From NCBI GenBank assembly GCA_029245955.1, contig JAQWOH010000071.1, positions 1 through 64,000 of the forward strand: 64,000 bases of DNA, in the 5' to 3' direction. The number at the start of each line of letters is the position of its first letter. The stretch's first letter is position 1. Position numbers and translations under genes: made by a program. Positions 55,142 to 64,000 of the stretch are shown here, in pieces. The notes under the pieces were generated by a model that was not told where the DNA came from, made no database searches, and saw only the letters and a list, made by a program, of their open reading frames with translations. Origin of the DNA: Fuerstiella sp. GTDB taxonomy: Bacteria; Planctomycetota; Planctomycetia; Planctomycetales; Planctomycetaceae.

Positions 55142-56746
55142 ATGTTGTACACAGCCAGAAAGAACCGAATGCTATTGTCGGTTCTGTGTTTTCTCGGTCA
55201 TACGACCAGCGGCGCCGCAACGCACGTTCTACCGAACATTATCATCATCTACGCCGATGATCTCGGTTACGGTGATGTCTCCTGCTACAACCCTGAGTCT
55301 GCTTACCAGACTCCGCGTCTGGATAAGATGGCCCGCGAGGGTGTGCGATTTACTGATGCACACAGTCCGTCCACGATTTGCTCTCCGTCACGTTATGGTC
55401 TTTTCTCCGGTCAGCAGATCTATCGTTCTACCGGTCGGGGCGGAGGCGCCTTCGAAGGCCCCGGGGGCCCCAGCTATCTGAAGCCCGGCACACTGACAAT
55501 CGCTCAGATGCTCAGTACGAAAGGCTACCGAACCGGTATTTTTGGTAAATGGCATGTGGGCCTGACATGGTACGACAAAGACAACAAACGCCTGGGTGGC
55601 GGGTTCAAAAACTCACTGCTGATCGACTACGACAACAGCACACCTCTGATCGATGGCCCCAATCATCGAGGGTTTGATCAGTCCTTTATCACCCCGAACT
55701 GTCCCAACACCGATCCGCTTTATATCTACATCGAAAATGACATGGTGCCCTTGCCTGCGAGTCAGCGGCACTTACGCGACAATCTGCCCAATCCCGGCGG
55801 TAAGTGGCGGTGGGACAACGATGAGGGCTGGATGTCGCCCGGGTATGACTTCAAGAATGCCGACCTGCTTTTTTATGAAAAGACGAAAGCGTTTATTACT
55901 GACCACCGCAAACAGACACCGGATCTGCCCTTCTTTGCGGTGTTCTCTACACAGATCGCTCACGCGCCTGTGCTGCCTGCTGAGGAATTCAATGGCGCCA
56001 CGAAGGCGGGCCCCCGTGGTGATTTTGTCTGGGAGCTTGATGTGCTTGTCGGTCGAGTGATGGATCTGGTGACGCAACTTGATATCGATGACAACACTCT
56101 GGTTCTGTTTAACTCGGACAACGGTGCTGAGACCGTTCATGTGGACTGGATGCGTCGCGACTACCAGCACGATGCATCCGGTGGCTGGCGCGGCATGAAA
56201 CGCGACGGCTGGGAGGGAGGGCATCGCGTGCCGTTTATTGCACGATGGCCCGGCCGATTTCCGGCTGGCCGTGTTTCCCGTCAGATGACCAGCACGACAG
56301 ACATCTTTGCAACGCTGGCGTCAATCGTCGGCTACACACTTCCTGACGATGTGGCGACGGACAGTTTTGACATGCTTCCCGCCATGCTTGGTGTGCAGGA
56401 CGAAGCTCAGTCTATTCGGCCTCACTTGCTGACTCAGAGTTTCCGTGGTGAATTTCAGCTCCGGCAGGAGGACTGGAAATACCTGGACCACACCGGCTCC
56501 GGCGGCAACAGCTACGACCGGCCTCCGATGAATACATATGCTGTTGCTGAGTCTGCTCCTGACGCGACAGGACAGCTCTACAATCTGAAAACCGATCCTG
56601 GCGAGATCGCGAATCTGTTTTTCAAGGAGGAAGCCAGACGCAAAGACATGCAGGAACTCCTGGAACATCTGAAATCCTCCGGTCGCAGTGCTCTGAAGAA
56701 TCGGCGGCCGCTGGGGGTTGCGAACATCCCCCCTGTCGCACCTTAA
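55142..56746 (+). CDS. exported sulfatase, first of a run of four
   Basis: 534 residues. Leader within MLYTARKNRMLLSVLCFLGH (Met10 is an alternative start). Metal-binding IIIIYADDLGYGD, formylglycine motif CSPSRYG (Cys80), GKWHVG, NSDNGAETVH, and a HRVPFIARWPG box. The middle has a long insertion (GGGFKNSLLIDYDNSTPL). Ends with the usual GQLYNLKTDPGE region. Its TAA is 13 bases before the next sulfatase start, whose ribosome-binding site overlaps the stop codon, so the two are one transcript. Confidence 0.92.
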   Translation: MLYTARKNRMLLSVLCFLGHTTSGAATHVLPNIIIIYADDLGYGDVSCYNPESAYQTPRLDKMAREGVRFTDAHSPSTICSPSRYGLFSGQQIYRSTGRGGGAFEGPGGPSYLKPGTLTIAQMLSTKGYRTGIFGKWHVGLTWYDKDNKRLGGGFKNSLLIDYDNSTPLIDGPNHRGFDQSFITPNCPNTDPLYIYIENDMVPLPASQRHLRDNLPNPGGKWRWDNDEGWMSPGYDFKNADLLFYEKTKAFITDHRKQTPDLPFFAVFSTQIAHAPVLPAEEFNGATKAGPRGDFVWELDVLVGRVMDLVTQLDIDDNTLVLFNSDNGAETVHVDWMRRDYQHDASGGWRGMKRDGWEGGHRVPFIARWPGRFPAGRVSRQMTSTTDIFATLASIVGYTLPDDVATDSFDMLPAMLGVQDEAQSIRPHLLTQSFRGEFQLRQEDWKYLDHTGSGGNSYDRPPMNTYAVAESAPDATGQLYNLKTDPGEIANLFFKEEARRKDMQELLEHLKSSGRSALKNRRPLGVANIPPVAP

Positions 56747-56759
56747 GGACGATGACAAT

Positions 56760-58286
56760 ATGAATTCTGTAATTCTGCGGATGTCTGCCGTACCGCTGGC
56801 TGTGACAGTGATCGGGCTGACTACGCTGCAGGCGGCTCACGCAAACGAGCGTCCAAATATCGTTTGGTTCGTCGTTGATGATATGTCGGCTGATTTTTCC
56901 TGTTACGGCGAGACGACGATTCGCACACCGCATGTCGATCAAATTTCGGAGAACGGCTTGCGGTTTACTCGGGCCTACGCAACATCGCCGGTGTGTTCGA
57001 CATTTCGTTCAGCCATGATCACCGGAATGTATCAGACGTCCATTGGTGCCCACCATCACCGTAGTGGACGCGGCGAACATCGTATCCGATTGCCGGATGG
57101 TGTTCAGGCGGTTCCTGCACTGTTTCAGGAAGCGGGCTACTACACCTGCACGGGCAGCGGTCTGACCGATCTTGACTACCGAAGCCAGCCCTTCAATTCA
57201 CGTACCCGGCGGCGTCTGGGCAAGACCGACTACAATTTCGACTGGGATGAGTTGATTTACGACAGTCACGATTGGTCCGGTCGAGGCAAAGAACAGCCGT
57301 TCTTCATGCAGGTGCAGTTGCATGGTGGGAAACTGCGAGGTGCGTCGTCAGCACATTACGAGGCATTTGATAATCAGGTCCGACAGATTTTCGGCAGTGT
57401 CACAGATCCCGAGAGCGTCCGATTGCCGCCATACTATCCTCGGGATGACGTTCTTCTTAAGGACTGGTCGACATACCTGGACAGTGTGCGAGTGACTGAT
57501 CGACATGTGGGTCTGGTCATTAACCGTTTGCGGCAGGAGGGCCTGCTGGCGAACACTCTGGTTATCTTCTTTACTGATCATGGCATCAGCCACGCGCGTG
57601 GTAAACAGTTTCTATACGATGAGGGTACGCACATCCCGGTTGTCGTGAGCGGTCCCGGAATTGTCGGCGGCACAACGCGGACTGATCTCATTGAGCACAT
57701 TGACATCGCGGCGCTCTCGCTGGCCGCAGCCGGTATCGAAATTCCTCGGGCGATGCAGGGCCGAAACATACTAGCCCCCGATTATGAGCCGAAGACAGCT
57801 GTTTTTGCGGCACGTGATCGATGCGGTGAGGCGGCCGATCGAATCCGCTCGGTCCGCACGGATCGTTACCTTTACATCAGGAACTTCTATCCCGAACGCC
57901 CACACCTGATGCCGAGCAGCTATAAGGATGGCAAGCTCATTGTTCAGCGCCTGCGCGAGTTGCATGCGGTAGCAGGCCTGAGTGATCTGTCTGAGGCGCT
58001 ATTTTTTGCGCCGACGCGCCCTCCAGAAGAATTATACGCCTATGGATCGGACCGCTGGCAGACGGTAAACCTTGCCGCGGATCCTGAGTACGTCGCCGTG
58101 CTCAGGCAACATCGTGAGCGTCTGGAACGCTGGATTCGGGAAACCGGGGACATTGGTCCGGAGACGCCCGAGGTCTATGTTCTGGAAACGGAAGACCAGA
58201 TGAAATCGACTCGGAACAGGGCTGCCCGGGAGACATACCGAAAGAACGCCGAACTCTATAAACGTTGGGCGCGCGAAGGGAAGTAA
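56760..58286 (+). CDS. sulfatase with an atypical formylglycine motif
   Basis: 508 residues. AAGGAC lies nine bases before the ATG at 56760 and overlaps the previous gene's TAA. Leader MNSVILRMSAVPLAVTVIG. Metal-binding IVWFVVDDMSADFSCYGE. The modification site reads C79-S-T-F-R83: the usual Pro at +2 is Thr and the Ser/Thr at +3 is Phe. GMYQTSIGAHHHRSG matches the heparan-N-sulfatase-like subgroup. FTDHGISHARGKQFLYDEG completes the core. The C-terminal helices (RNRAARETYRKNAELY) are typical of that subgroup. Whether Cys79 can become formylglycine is the open question. Confidence 0.88.
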   Translation: MNSVILRMSAVPLAVTVIGLTTLQAAHANERPNIVWFVVDDMSADFSCYGETTIRTPHVDQISENGLRFTRAYATSPVCSTFRSAMITGMYQTSIGAHHHRSGRGEHRIRLPDGVQAVPALFQEAGYYTCTGSGLTDLDYRSQPFNSRTRRRLGKTDYNFDWDELIYDSHDWSGRGKEQPFFMQVQLHGGKLRGASSAHYEAFDNQVRQIFGSVTDPESVRLPPYYPRDDVLLKDWSTYLDSVRVTDRHVGLVINRLRQEGLLANTLVIFFTDHGISHARGKQFLYDEGTHIPVVVSGPGIVGGTTRTDLIEHIDIAALSLAAAGIEIPRAMQGRNILAPDYEPKTAVFAARDRCGEAADRIRSVRTDRYLYIRNFYPERPHLMPSSYKDGKLIVQRLRELHAVAGLSDLSEALFFAPTRPPEELYAYGSDRWQTVNLAADPEYVAVLRQHRERLERWIRETGDIGPETPEVYVLETEDQMKSTRNRAARETYRKNAELYKRWAREGK

Positions 58287-58424
58287 GGTGATTCGTTCGT
58301 TTGGCACGGTCCTCGGAGACGAAATTTCTGCGGGTCTCATTTTTATCAGCGAAGTATGAACGACAGTTGGATTGGAAGTATTAAGTTCGGAACGTTCTTT
58401 GAGAGAAGCGTTTGCCGATCATTA

Positions 58425-58444
58425 ACACACACACACACACACAC
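58425..58444 (+). repeat. dinucleotide microsatellite (AC) x10
   Basis: Ten perfect AC units, ending 37 bases before the ATG of the next sulfatase, in its probable leader or promoter. Confidence 0.97.
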
Positions 58445-58481
58445 AATTAACGCACAAGGCCATTGGCCGCAGAGATGATTC

Positions 58482-59807
58482 ATGAAATCTATCATTACGT
58501 TTCTTGTCTTGTTGTCCGCGTGTGGCGGTTCACTATTCGCGGCGAATGTCCCACGGCCCAACCTCGTATTGATTCTAAGCGATGATCAGGCATGGACCGA
58601 CTATGGATTCATGGGACATACTGCAGTGCGGACGCCTCACCTGGACAGACTGGCTGAACGCAGCCTGGTGCTGGAGCGAGGTTATGTCGCATCGCCGCTG
58701 TGTCGCCCCTCTCTGGCTTCGATGGTGACAGGTCTGTACCCCTTCCAGCACGGAGTCACCGGGAATGATGTCGACGGCCGCAACAACCGAGCGGTCCTTG
58801 ATATCCCGTTGCGCGAGAATTTCTACAAACATCCTGGCTTTATCAAATCGCTGACCTCCAGCGGTTATCTGACTCATCAGTCGGGCAAATGGTGGGAGGG
58901 CTCATTCAGGGACGGCGGGTTTACTCACGGCATGACTCACGGCGACCCTCAGCGGGGTGGACGGCACGGTGACGCAGGTCTGAAGATCGGCCGCCAAGGG
59001 ATGCAGCCGGTGACTGACTTTATCGACATGGCGGTCGCAGAAAAGAAACCGTTCTTCGTCTGGTACGCACCGTTTCTGCCGCATACGCCACACAACCCTC
59101 CACAGCGTCTGCTGGACAAATACATGAAGGACGGCCACGCGGCAGACGTAGCGAAGTATTACGCTATGTGCGAATGGTTTGACGATACCTGCGGCCTGCT
59201 GCTCGGTCACCTTGATCGCAAGAAGATCGCGGACAACACGATGGTGCTGTACATCTGTGATAACGGATGGGCAGCGGCAAGTACCAATGCTGACGACCCG
59301 AACCAGAAGTTGTGGAAGGGCTTTGCTCAGCGATCCAAAGGTTCACCTTATGAAAACGGCATTCGCACGCCCATTATGGTTTCATGGCCGGGGCATGTGC
59401 AGCCACAACGAAGTCAGCATCTGGCGCACGCGATCGACCTGTTTCCGACAATTGCTGCAGCGACGGGCGTGCAAATGCCGCCGAATCTTCCCGGGATCAA
59501 CTTACTGGACGCCGCGGCTCGGAAAGGTCGCCGGCAGGTTTTCGGCGTTTCCCATTCAATCCACAACATGACAGTGGGCGAACCAGAAGACACCCAACAG
59601 TATCTCTGGTGCGTTGAAGACGAATGGAAGTTACTGGTGCGATATCACGGCAAAGATACAACGAAATATCGCAATGTGCACGTGTGGGACCAGGCGCCTG
59701 TTCATCTGTTTAATCTCAGGATTGATCCGCACGAGCAAAACGACCTTACTGCCGAGCGACCGGAAGTCATGGAGCGACTTCGCAGAGCAATCACTGCATG
59801 GCATTAG
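58482..59807 (+). CDS. exported sulfatase (CRPSL type)
   Basis: 441 residues. Leader MKSIITFLVLLSACGGSLFA (a lipoprotein-like Cys at 14 is possible). Metal-binding LVLILSDDQAWTDYGFMG. The formylglycine site is C74-R-P-S-L78, where Leu replaces the usual Arg; this variant recurs among planctomycete sulfatases. GKWWEG replaces the usual GKWHLG, so the second His/Lys site is altered. YICDNGW and RTPIMVSWPG complete it. It lies 195 bases after the preceding gene with the AC repeat between, so it probably has its own promoter. Confidence 0.9.
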   Translation: MKSIITFLVLLSACGGSLFAANVPRPNLVLILSDDQAWTDYGFMGHTAVRTPHLDRLAERSLVLERGYVASPLCRPSLASMVTGLYPFQHGVTGNDVDGRNNRAVLDIPLRENFYKHPGFIKSLTSSGYLTHQSGKWWEGSFRDGGFTHGMTHGDPQRGGRHGDAGLKIGRQGMQPVTDFIDMAVAEKKPFFVWYAPFLPHTPHNPPQRLLDKYMKDGHAADVAKYYAMCEWFDDTCGLLLGHLDRKKIADNTMVLYICDNGWAAASTNADDPNQKLWKGFAQRSKGSPYENGIRTPIMVSWPGHVQPQRSQHLAHAIDLFPTIAAATGVQMPPNLPGINLLDAAARKGRRQVFGVSHSIHNMTVGEPEDTQQYLWCVEDEWKLLVRYHGKDTTKYRNVHVWDQAPVHLFNLRIDPHEQNDLTAERPEVMERLRRAITAWH

Positions 59808-59885
59808 ATCCGTCGGAAAGTGATCCGCTGCGTGACGTGTCAGAACCCGATCGACTTGCCGGTGTCCAGATGCTTTGTTGTCTGT

Positions 59886-61097
59886 TCAATCGCCGACACC
59901 ATCCGCGTCCGAGTCACGGACTCCTGAAAGAGCGTTCCTAGTCACGGCCTGCCAGGCGATCTTGCGAAAAATGCGGTCCAGATCGTCGCTCGGAAAGTCG
60001 CCCGTATCACGGAAGTTAACTTTTTCCTGGATCAATTCGGGAGAACGACCATAAATCGTGGAATAAAAGACGTAACCTTCAAGCCGCTCAAAACCAGGGC
60101 CGAGATGCCCGAGTTGATCGCGCCAAAGTGACCGCTCTTTCTTACCGATGATCCTGTTAATTCCTTCGATGCCCGGCAATTCGCCGCGCAGGTAGTGTTT
60201 TGCCGCCAGGACCATGGCGTCTGACGTCGGCATAATGAAGACCTTGTCCGGGTAGTTTTTTCGAAGGGTGTTCACCAGGCTCATATAACCTGCGGTTCGC
60301 TCTTTCCCCATCCGTTCGAAGATGGCCTCGGTGAAGAAGTCTTCAGACTTCGGGACTTCTTCCAGCTGATACAACTGCGGCCATGCATCGGACAGATAGA
60401 ACTTCATGTGCGGGTTGTACTTCAGGCAGAAGTCGATCCAGCAGGAATAGAATTCCGGACGGTCCTGGAAGTATGGTCCCCACATCATGGCGTCCCATTT
60501 CGCGTTGGCGATCGAGGACAGAAGTTTCGGCTGTGGTTTTCCTTCGAATTGAAAGATCCCGTTTTCCTGTTCCCATTTGTAGCGAGTGCTGCCGGTAATG
60601 CCTCCGCCCGTGTGAGTATACAGGGGCTGTGTGAATCCGGAAGCCTTGCAGATGAGCGGAAAAGTCTTGAATCCGGGGGCCATGAAACTGTGGCCTGTGC
60701 CGACGATTCGCAGAGTGCCATTTTCCTGTTCTTCGAAAGAGACTACCGCGTTCTCTCTGCCAACCTGCCGGGCGTAGATTTCTCTGATCTGGGCGGGCGA
60801 TTTGCGAGACACCGAATGCTCCGGAAAACTGTCTGCTTCCCAGCCTTTGTCGATAGAGAATTCACGCGGGGCTCCCCGCTGTGCCGGCACGCGGCGTGCC
60901 TGAAAAGTTTTGCGAAACGCATCCGCTTCGGACGTCGTCAGCCGACCGTCGTTATTCACGTCTGCCTGAGGGAACTGCTTGAGCAATCTCTGCAACTGCT
61001 GTTTGGTGGGTGGCGCGCTGAACGCCAGCCCGATTGTTGCTGACAACACAAGAAAGATTCGCAGGAATCGATTTGCTTTGTAAACAGGCATCGCCAT
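59886..61097 (-). CDS. exported EF-hand protein with an SGNH-like region
   Basis: 403 residues. Leader MAMPVYKANRFLRIFLVLSA. An EF-hand lies at about 45-58 (DVNNDGRLTTSEAD) and a second Ca-binding-like DSDADGVGD ends the protein. Between them GTLRIVGTGHSFMAPGFKTF contains a G-x-S-like nucleophile turn and the protein is otherwise rich in aromatic residues (YKWEQENGIFQFEGKPQ). It looks like a planctomycete esterase or peptidoglycan-associated hydrolase. It lies between two sulfatases on the opposite strand, so its promoter is separate. Substrate unknown. Confidence 0.75.
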   Translation of the reverse strand: MAMPVYKANRFLRIFLVLSATIGLAFSAPPTKQQLQRLLKQFPQADVNNDGRLTTSEADAFRKTFQARRVPAQRGAPREFSIDKGWEADSFPEHSVSRKSPAQIREIYARQVGRENAVVSFEEQENGTLRIVGTGHSFMAPGFKTFPLICKASGFTQPLYTHTGGGITGSTRYKWEQENGIFQFEGKPQPKLLSSIANAKWDAMMWGPYFQDRPEFYSCWIDFCLKYNPHMKFYLSDAWPQLYQLEEVPKSEDFFTEAIFERMGKERTAGYMSLVNTLRKNYPDKVFIMPTSDAMVLAAKHYLRGELPGIEGINRIIGKKERSLWRDQLGHLGPGFERLEGYVFYSTIYGRSPELIQEKVNFRDTGDFPSDDLDRIFRKIAWQAVTRNALSGVRDSDADGVGD

Positions 61098-61194
61098 CAG
61101 GTCACTTTCTTAAAAACGGGTCACTCATGAAATACGTTTCGCTCCGTGTCTTCAGTGTCCGGATACTTATCTTCGCTGTGATGTGGAACCCGAT

Positions 61195-62967
61195 TCATTT
61201 GCGGGTCAGAATCACCTGGTGCGGTCCCTGGGTCTGGCCGTCAAAGACGACGTCGACGGCCAGTTTAATCCTGCCGGCGGGAAGACTGATATCGATGGTG
61301 TGACCGCGCATCCGGCCCGCAGCGATGTCTAATTGTTTCGTCCGAGACCCGGCGATAATGGTGGCCTTTCCGGCGGGATGGTCTGACGAAAAGGCGACCT
61401 CCAGTTCGTAGTGTCCCGCCTGTGGAGCTTCCAGCAGCCAGAATCCATTGGAATTGCCGGCCCAGGGTTTCCCCTGGGCGTGTCGCCAGTCCTGACGCGT
61501 CAATACGCTGCGCCGTTCGTGTTCAGTGCCGATCACGATTCGAGGTGGAGCATAGTTGTCCGGTCGAGTTGAACTGACGTCCTGAAACCATGACTCGTAA
61601 CCATTCTTCAGTCGCTGAAAGACTTCGGGGTGTTTGCTGGCAACATCATGCTGCTGACGCGGGTCTTTGTTCAGGTTGTAAAGCTGTAAGTTCGGTTCGC
61701 CGGAAAAACTTTCTTTGCCAAAACCGGTGGGGTGGACAAGTTTCCAAGGGTGTTCATGGATGGTGAAGTGGTGATACTTTTGTGGTTCGTTGCCGCGATG
61801 TGTCTGCAACACAATCTGCCGCGTGGGCCAGTCTGCGTGGTTGTCGGTTAACAGCGGCAGAAAACTGCGTCCGTCCAGCTTGTGTCCGGCCGGGACTTTG
61901 ACGTCGCAGGCATCGAGGATTGTGGGCAACAGATCGATGTGGGCACACAACGCGTCTGAGGTCCTGCGTGCCGGCACCTTGGCGGGCCAGTGGAACAACA
62001 ATGGCGAGCGAATGCCGCCGTCGTCCACATGGCTCTTCATGCCTCGCATGTTGCCGACGAAGCGCATCGAATTCGGCCCGTTGTCGTTCAGGTAGACGAC
62101 GATGGTGTTTTCACGAATGCCGAGTGTCTCGAGCTTGTTGAACAGTCGGCCCACATTCTCATCGATATTAGTGATCATTGCCGCAATGCGAGCCAGCTTG
62201 TCGCTTTCGGCCTTGAGCCGCTGTGGCCTGAGTTTACTGACCAGGATCGGCGTGAAGTCGACTTTACGGTATTCGTTATACAATTCCTGTGGCACATCAT
62301 GAAACGGACCGTGCGGGGCATTAGTGGCAATGTAGCTGAAGAAACGGTCGCCGTTCATCGCACTGTTGGCGATGAATTCCATAGCTGCGTCGAAATAGAT
62401 ATCTGTACAGTAACCCTTCATCGGTACTTCCTTGCCGTTCCTGATGAGGGTTGGGTCGGTGTATTTTCCTTCAGCGCCAAGTGGGTCAGAGGGCTGACCG
62501 ATGCCGCCTCCGCGATGAATCAGGCTGTCCTGGAATCCCTGATCCATTGCACGCAGTGGATAGTTGTCGCCCATGTGCCACTTGCCGTAGATTCCGGTCC
62601 GGTAGCCGGCATCACGCAGGAATTCGGCCATTGTTACTTCGTCAGTGTCCATCATTGCTCGACCAACGTATGTGTCGATGCATCGAGTGCGGTAGTTGTA
62701 TCGCCCCGTCATCAGGCTTGCCCGTGTCGGTGCACATACCGGACTGACGTAGAACTTGCTTAAATAGCCGCTGAGCTGATGCATTGCATCCAGTTCGGGA
62801 GTCCGTATCACATCGTTGCCGATGAAACCATAGTCGCCGCCTCCCTGATCGTCACTCATGATTACGATGACGTTGGGGCGTTCAGTCGCGTCGGCGCTCG
62901 AGAGAGAAGCTGTGAACAGACATGCGACGGGAAAGGTGATTATCGTGCAGATGCTGAGTGGTTTCAT
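61195..62967 (-). CDS. exported sulfatase with C-terminal accessory domain
   Basis: 590 residues, longer than the others because about 100 extra residues follow the usual C-terminus. Leader MKPLSICTIITFPVACLFTA. Metal-binding VIVIMSDDQGGGDYGFIG; formylglycine motif CAPTRAS (Cys78), canonical; GKWHMG; YLNDNGPNS; GGIRSPLLFHWP. The extra domain (GFWLLEAPQAGHYELEVAFSS, then AAGRMRGHTIDISLPAG) looks like a beta-sandwich that could bind glycan. It faces the partial DUF1549 gene, whose start is 268 bases away. Confidence 0.92.
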   Translation of the reverse strand: MKPLSICTIITFPVACLFTASLSSADATERPNVIVIMSDDQGGGDYGFIGNDVIRTPELDAMHQLSGYLSKFYVSPVCAPTRASLMTGRYNYRTRCIDTYVGRAMMDTDEVTMAEFLRDAGYRTGIYGKWHMGDNYPLRAMDQGFQDSLIHRGGGIGQPSDPLGAEGKYTDPTLIRNGKEVPMKGYCTDIYFDAAMEFIANSAMNGDRFFSYIATNAPHGPFHDVPQELYNEYRKVDFTPILVSKLRPQRLKAESDKLARIAAMITNIDENVGRLFNKLETLGIRENTIVVYLNDNGPNSMRFVGNMRGMKSHVDDGGIRSPLLFHWPAKVPARRTSDALCAHIDLLPTILDACDVKVPAGHKLDGRSFLPLLTDNHADWPTRQIVLQTHRGNEPQKYHHFTIHEHPWKLVHPTGFGKESFSGEPNLQLYNLNKDPRQQHDVASKHPEVFQRLKNGYESWFQDVSSTRPDNYAPPRIVIGTEHERRSVLTRQDWRHAQGKPWAGNSNGFWLLEAPQAGHYELEVAFSSDHPAGKATIIAGSRTKQLDIAAGRMRGHTIDISLPAGRIKLAVDVVFDGQTQGPHQVILTRK

Positions 62968-63235
62968 GGTGTTCGGACCGCAGGTCTGTGCTCTGGAAAT
63001 GCTCGTGAGTGAAAATCAGGCCTGGTTCAGACGGACGTGGTTCACAATGCGTCAGCACCTTATTGTACAGGCCCCCGTTATTTAAAGAAGTAAGTGATCC
63101 CGCCCCACAACGTGTAGTATTTGATCAAACCTTGAATGAGCAGGAGCGAGTGTTTAGCCTATTAGAGGTTCTGACCCTCTACGCCCTGCCCTGCCAGGCT
63201 CAATGCAATCCACGATTCATCTCAACAAAACAGCG
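62968..63235. other. divergent intergenic region
   Basis: 268 bases between the sulfatase (minus) and the partial DUF1549 gene (plus); presumably promoters for both. No clear elements seen. Confidence 0.5.
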
Positions 63236-64000
63236 ATGTGCCGATCTAAGGTGGTGTTGGCCATCTGTGTGGTTGCTGCAAATTCGTTCCCCGTGTCCAG
63301 CGTTGGCGCAGCAGAAGGCGAGCTGCATGATCGTGTTGATAAGTTGATTGATGCCCGTGCCACGGATCTGACATTTGCGGAGAATGCCGCTGATGTCGAC
63401 TTCCTGAGACGTGTATACCTTGATCTGGCCGGAAGAATCCCGTCGGCTGATGAAGCCCGTCAGTTTCGGTCAGACACGACACCGGTGAAACGAACGGCGT
63501 TGATTGATGCTCTGCTGGCCGGGCCTGACTATCCGCGACGAATGCAGGAATTGTTTCATGTGACCCTGATGGAACGTCGTGGTGATCACGAAGAATGGAC
63601 CGGGTTTCTGCGGACAGCCTTTGAACAGAATCTGCCATGGCATCAGGTTGCTGCCGCAATCCTGAAACCTGACGCAGATCATGAAGACCTTCGCGGAGCT
63701 GCTTTCTTTCAAACTCAGCGACTGGTCAAGGAGGGAGCGATGGCTCCAATCGATGTGCCCGGGCTCACGCGCGATGTCGGTCGTCTGTTTGCCGGAGTCG
63801 ATCTGCAGTGTGCTCAATGCCACGACCATCTGACCGTTAGTGATTATTCGCAGCAGGATTTCCAGGGTCTGCACATGGTGTTTGAGAATGTGGACATTCG
63901 CCGGGACGTCAAGTTTCCGGCGATTGGCGAGAAGCTGATGACGGAGCAGAAGGAATTTTCCTCGGTTTTCGAACACGTGAAATTGAAGACCAGCCCGGTT
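63236..64000 (+). CDS. DUF1549 protein, 5' part only (runs off the window)
   Basis: 255 residues, open at the window end. ATG 63236 begins a leader (MCRSKVVLAICVVAANSF, cleavage after AA). DUF1549 follows: FLRRVYLDLAGRIPSADEAR and a C-x-x-C-H box as CAQCHDHLTVSDY. The usual N-terminal cytochrome region is absent, as in the 41929 protein. The DUF1553 half and any DUF1501 partner would lie beyond the window. No Shine-Dalgarno is obvious. Confidence 0.85.
   Translation, partial: MCRSKVVLAICVVAANSFPVSSVGAAEGELHDRVDKLIDARATDLTFAENAADVDFLRRVYLDLAGRIPSADEARQFRSDTTPVKRTALIDALLAGPDYPRRMQELFHVTLMERRGDHEEWTGFLRTAFEQNLPWHQVAAAILKPDADHEDLRGAAFFQTQRLVKEGAMAPIDVPGLTRDVGRLFAGVDLQCAQCHDHLTVSDYSQQDFQGLHMVFENVDIRRDVKFPAIGEKLMTEQKEFSSVFEHVKLKTSPV

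Noticed and set aside
1-64000. CRISPR arrays and insertion sequences
   Set aside because: No direct repeats with unique spacers and no transposase or terminal inverted repeats were seen. The simple repeats have no spacers.

Overview
The window comes from a planctomycete, most likely a marine or aquatic member of the Planctomycetaceae. The evidence is the gene content: three complete and one partial DUF1549/DUF1553 (PSD1-type) proteins, three DUF1501 proteins with twin-arginine-like leaders, five sulfatases, an FG-GAP repeat protein, an exported Gfo/Idh/MocA oxidoreductase, and the relic of an ECF sigma factor followed by a Pkn2-like Ser/Thr kinase. No replication, ribosomal or phage structural genes are present. 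The only RNA gene seen is tRNA-Pro(UGG).

Layout. 0-2.3 kb: a small HTH gene, a possible integrase tail, tRNA-Pro with a strong terminator, then empty sequence. 2.3-4.8 kb: a membrane protein and a PQQ-type propeller. 5-19.6 kb: a long minus-strand block with a PSD1 + DUF1501 pair, a class IV aminotransferase, lactonase, secreted propeller, alpha/beta esterase, FG-GAP protein, five-bladed glycosidase-like propeller and a small unknown. 19.6-20.1 kb: two gene fragments (histidine kinase, DCC family). 20.1-28.5 kb: oxidoreductase, second PSD1 + DUF1501 pair, DUF4198 protein, and a DUF4404 + phospholipase-D pair. 28.5-34.9 kb: a decay zone with an inactivated CehA/McbA-type metallohydrolase, one intact sulfatase, and a degraded sigma factor plus kinase. 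34.9-41.5 kb: SASA esterase, a 42-residue zinc-ribbon protein, a secreted unknown, an amidohydrolase, an MtfA-like peptidase and a PilZ protein. 41.9-49.9 kb: third PSD1 gene, class II aldolase, DUF1501, PhyH dioxygenase, a frameshifted cupin and SelO. 50-53.6 kb: a double-length HlyD adaptor and a membrane protein. 55.1-64 kb: four sulfatases, an EF-hand protein and the start of a fourth DUF1549 gene.

How the genes fit together (inference): most intact products carry export signals and act on polysaccharides or their esters and sulfates, so the window looks like a loose sulfated-glycan utilisation region. The PSD1/DUF1501 pairs probably form cell-surface complexes. Each PSD1 protein carries a different insert between DUF1549 and DUF1553.

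Most unusual points: (1) simple sequence repeats sit just upstream of three start codons (G9 before PilZ, CTGACG x8 before HlyD, AC x10 before a sulfatase), suggesting slippage-controlled expression; (2) the HlyD adaptor is two complete adaptor units in one polypeptide with no pump nearby; (3) an ECF-sigma/STPK pair and a metallohydrolase are caught in decay, with individual lesions readable, including a 10-bp tandem duplication. All calls rest on reading the sequence; no database search was possible.
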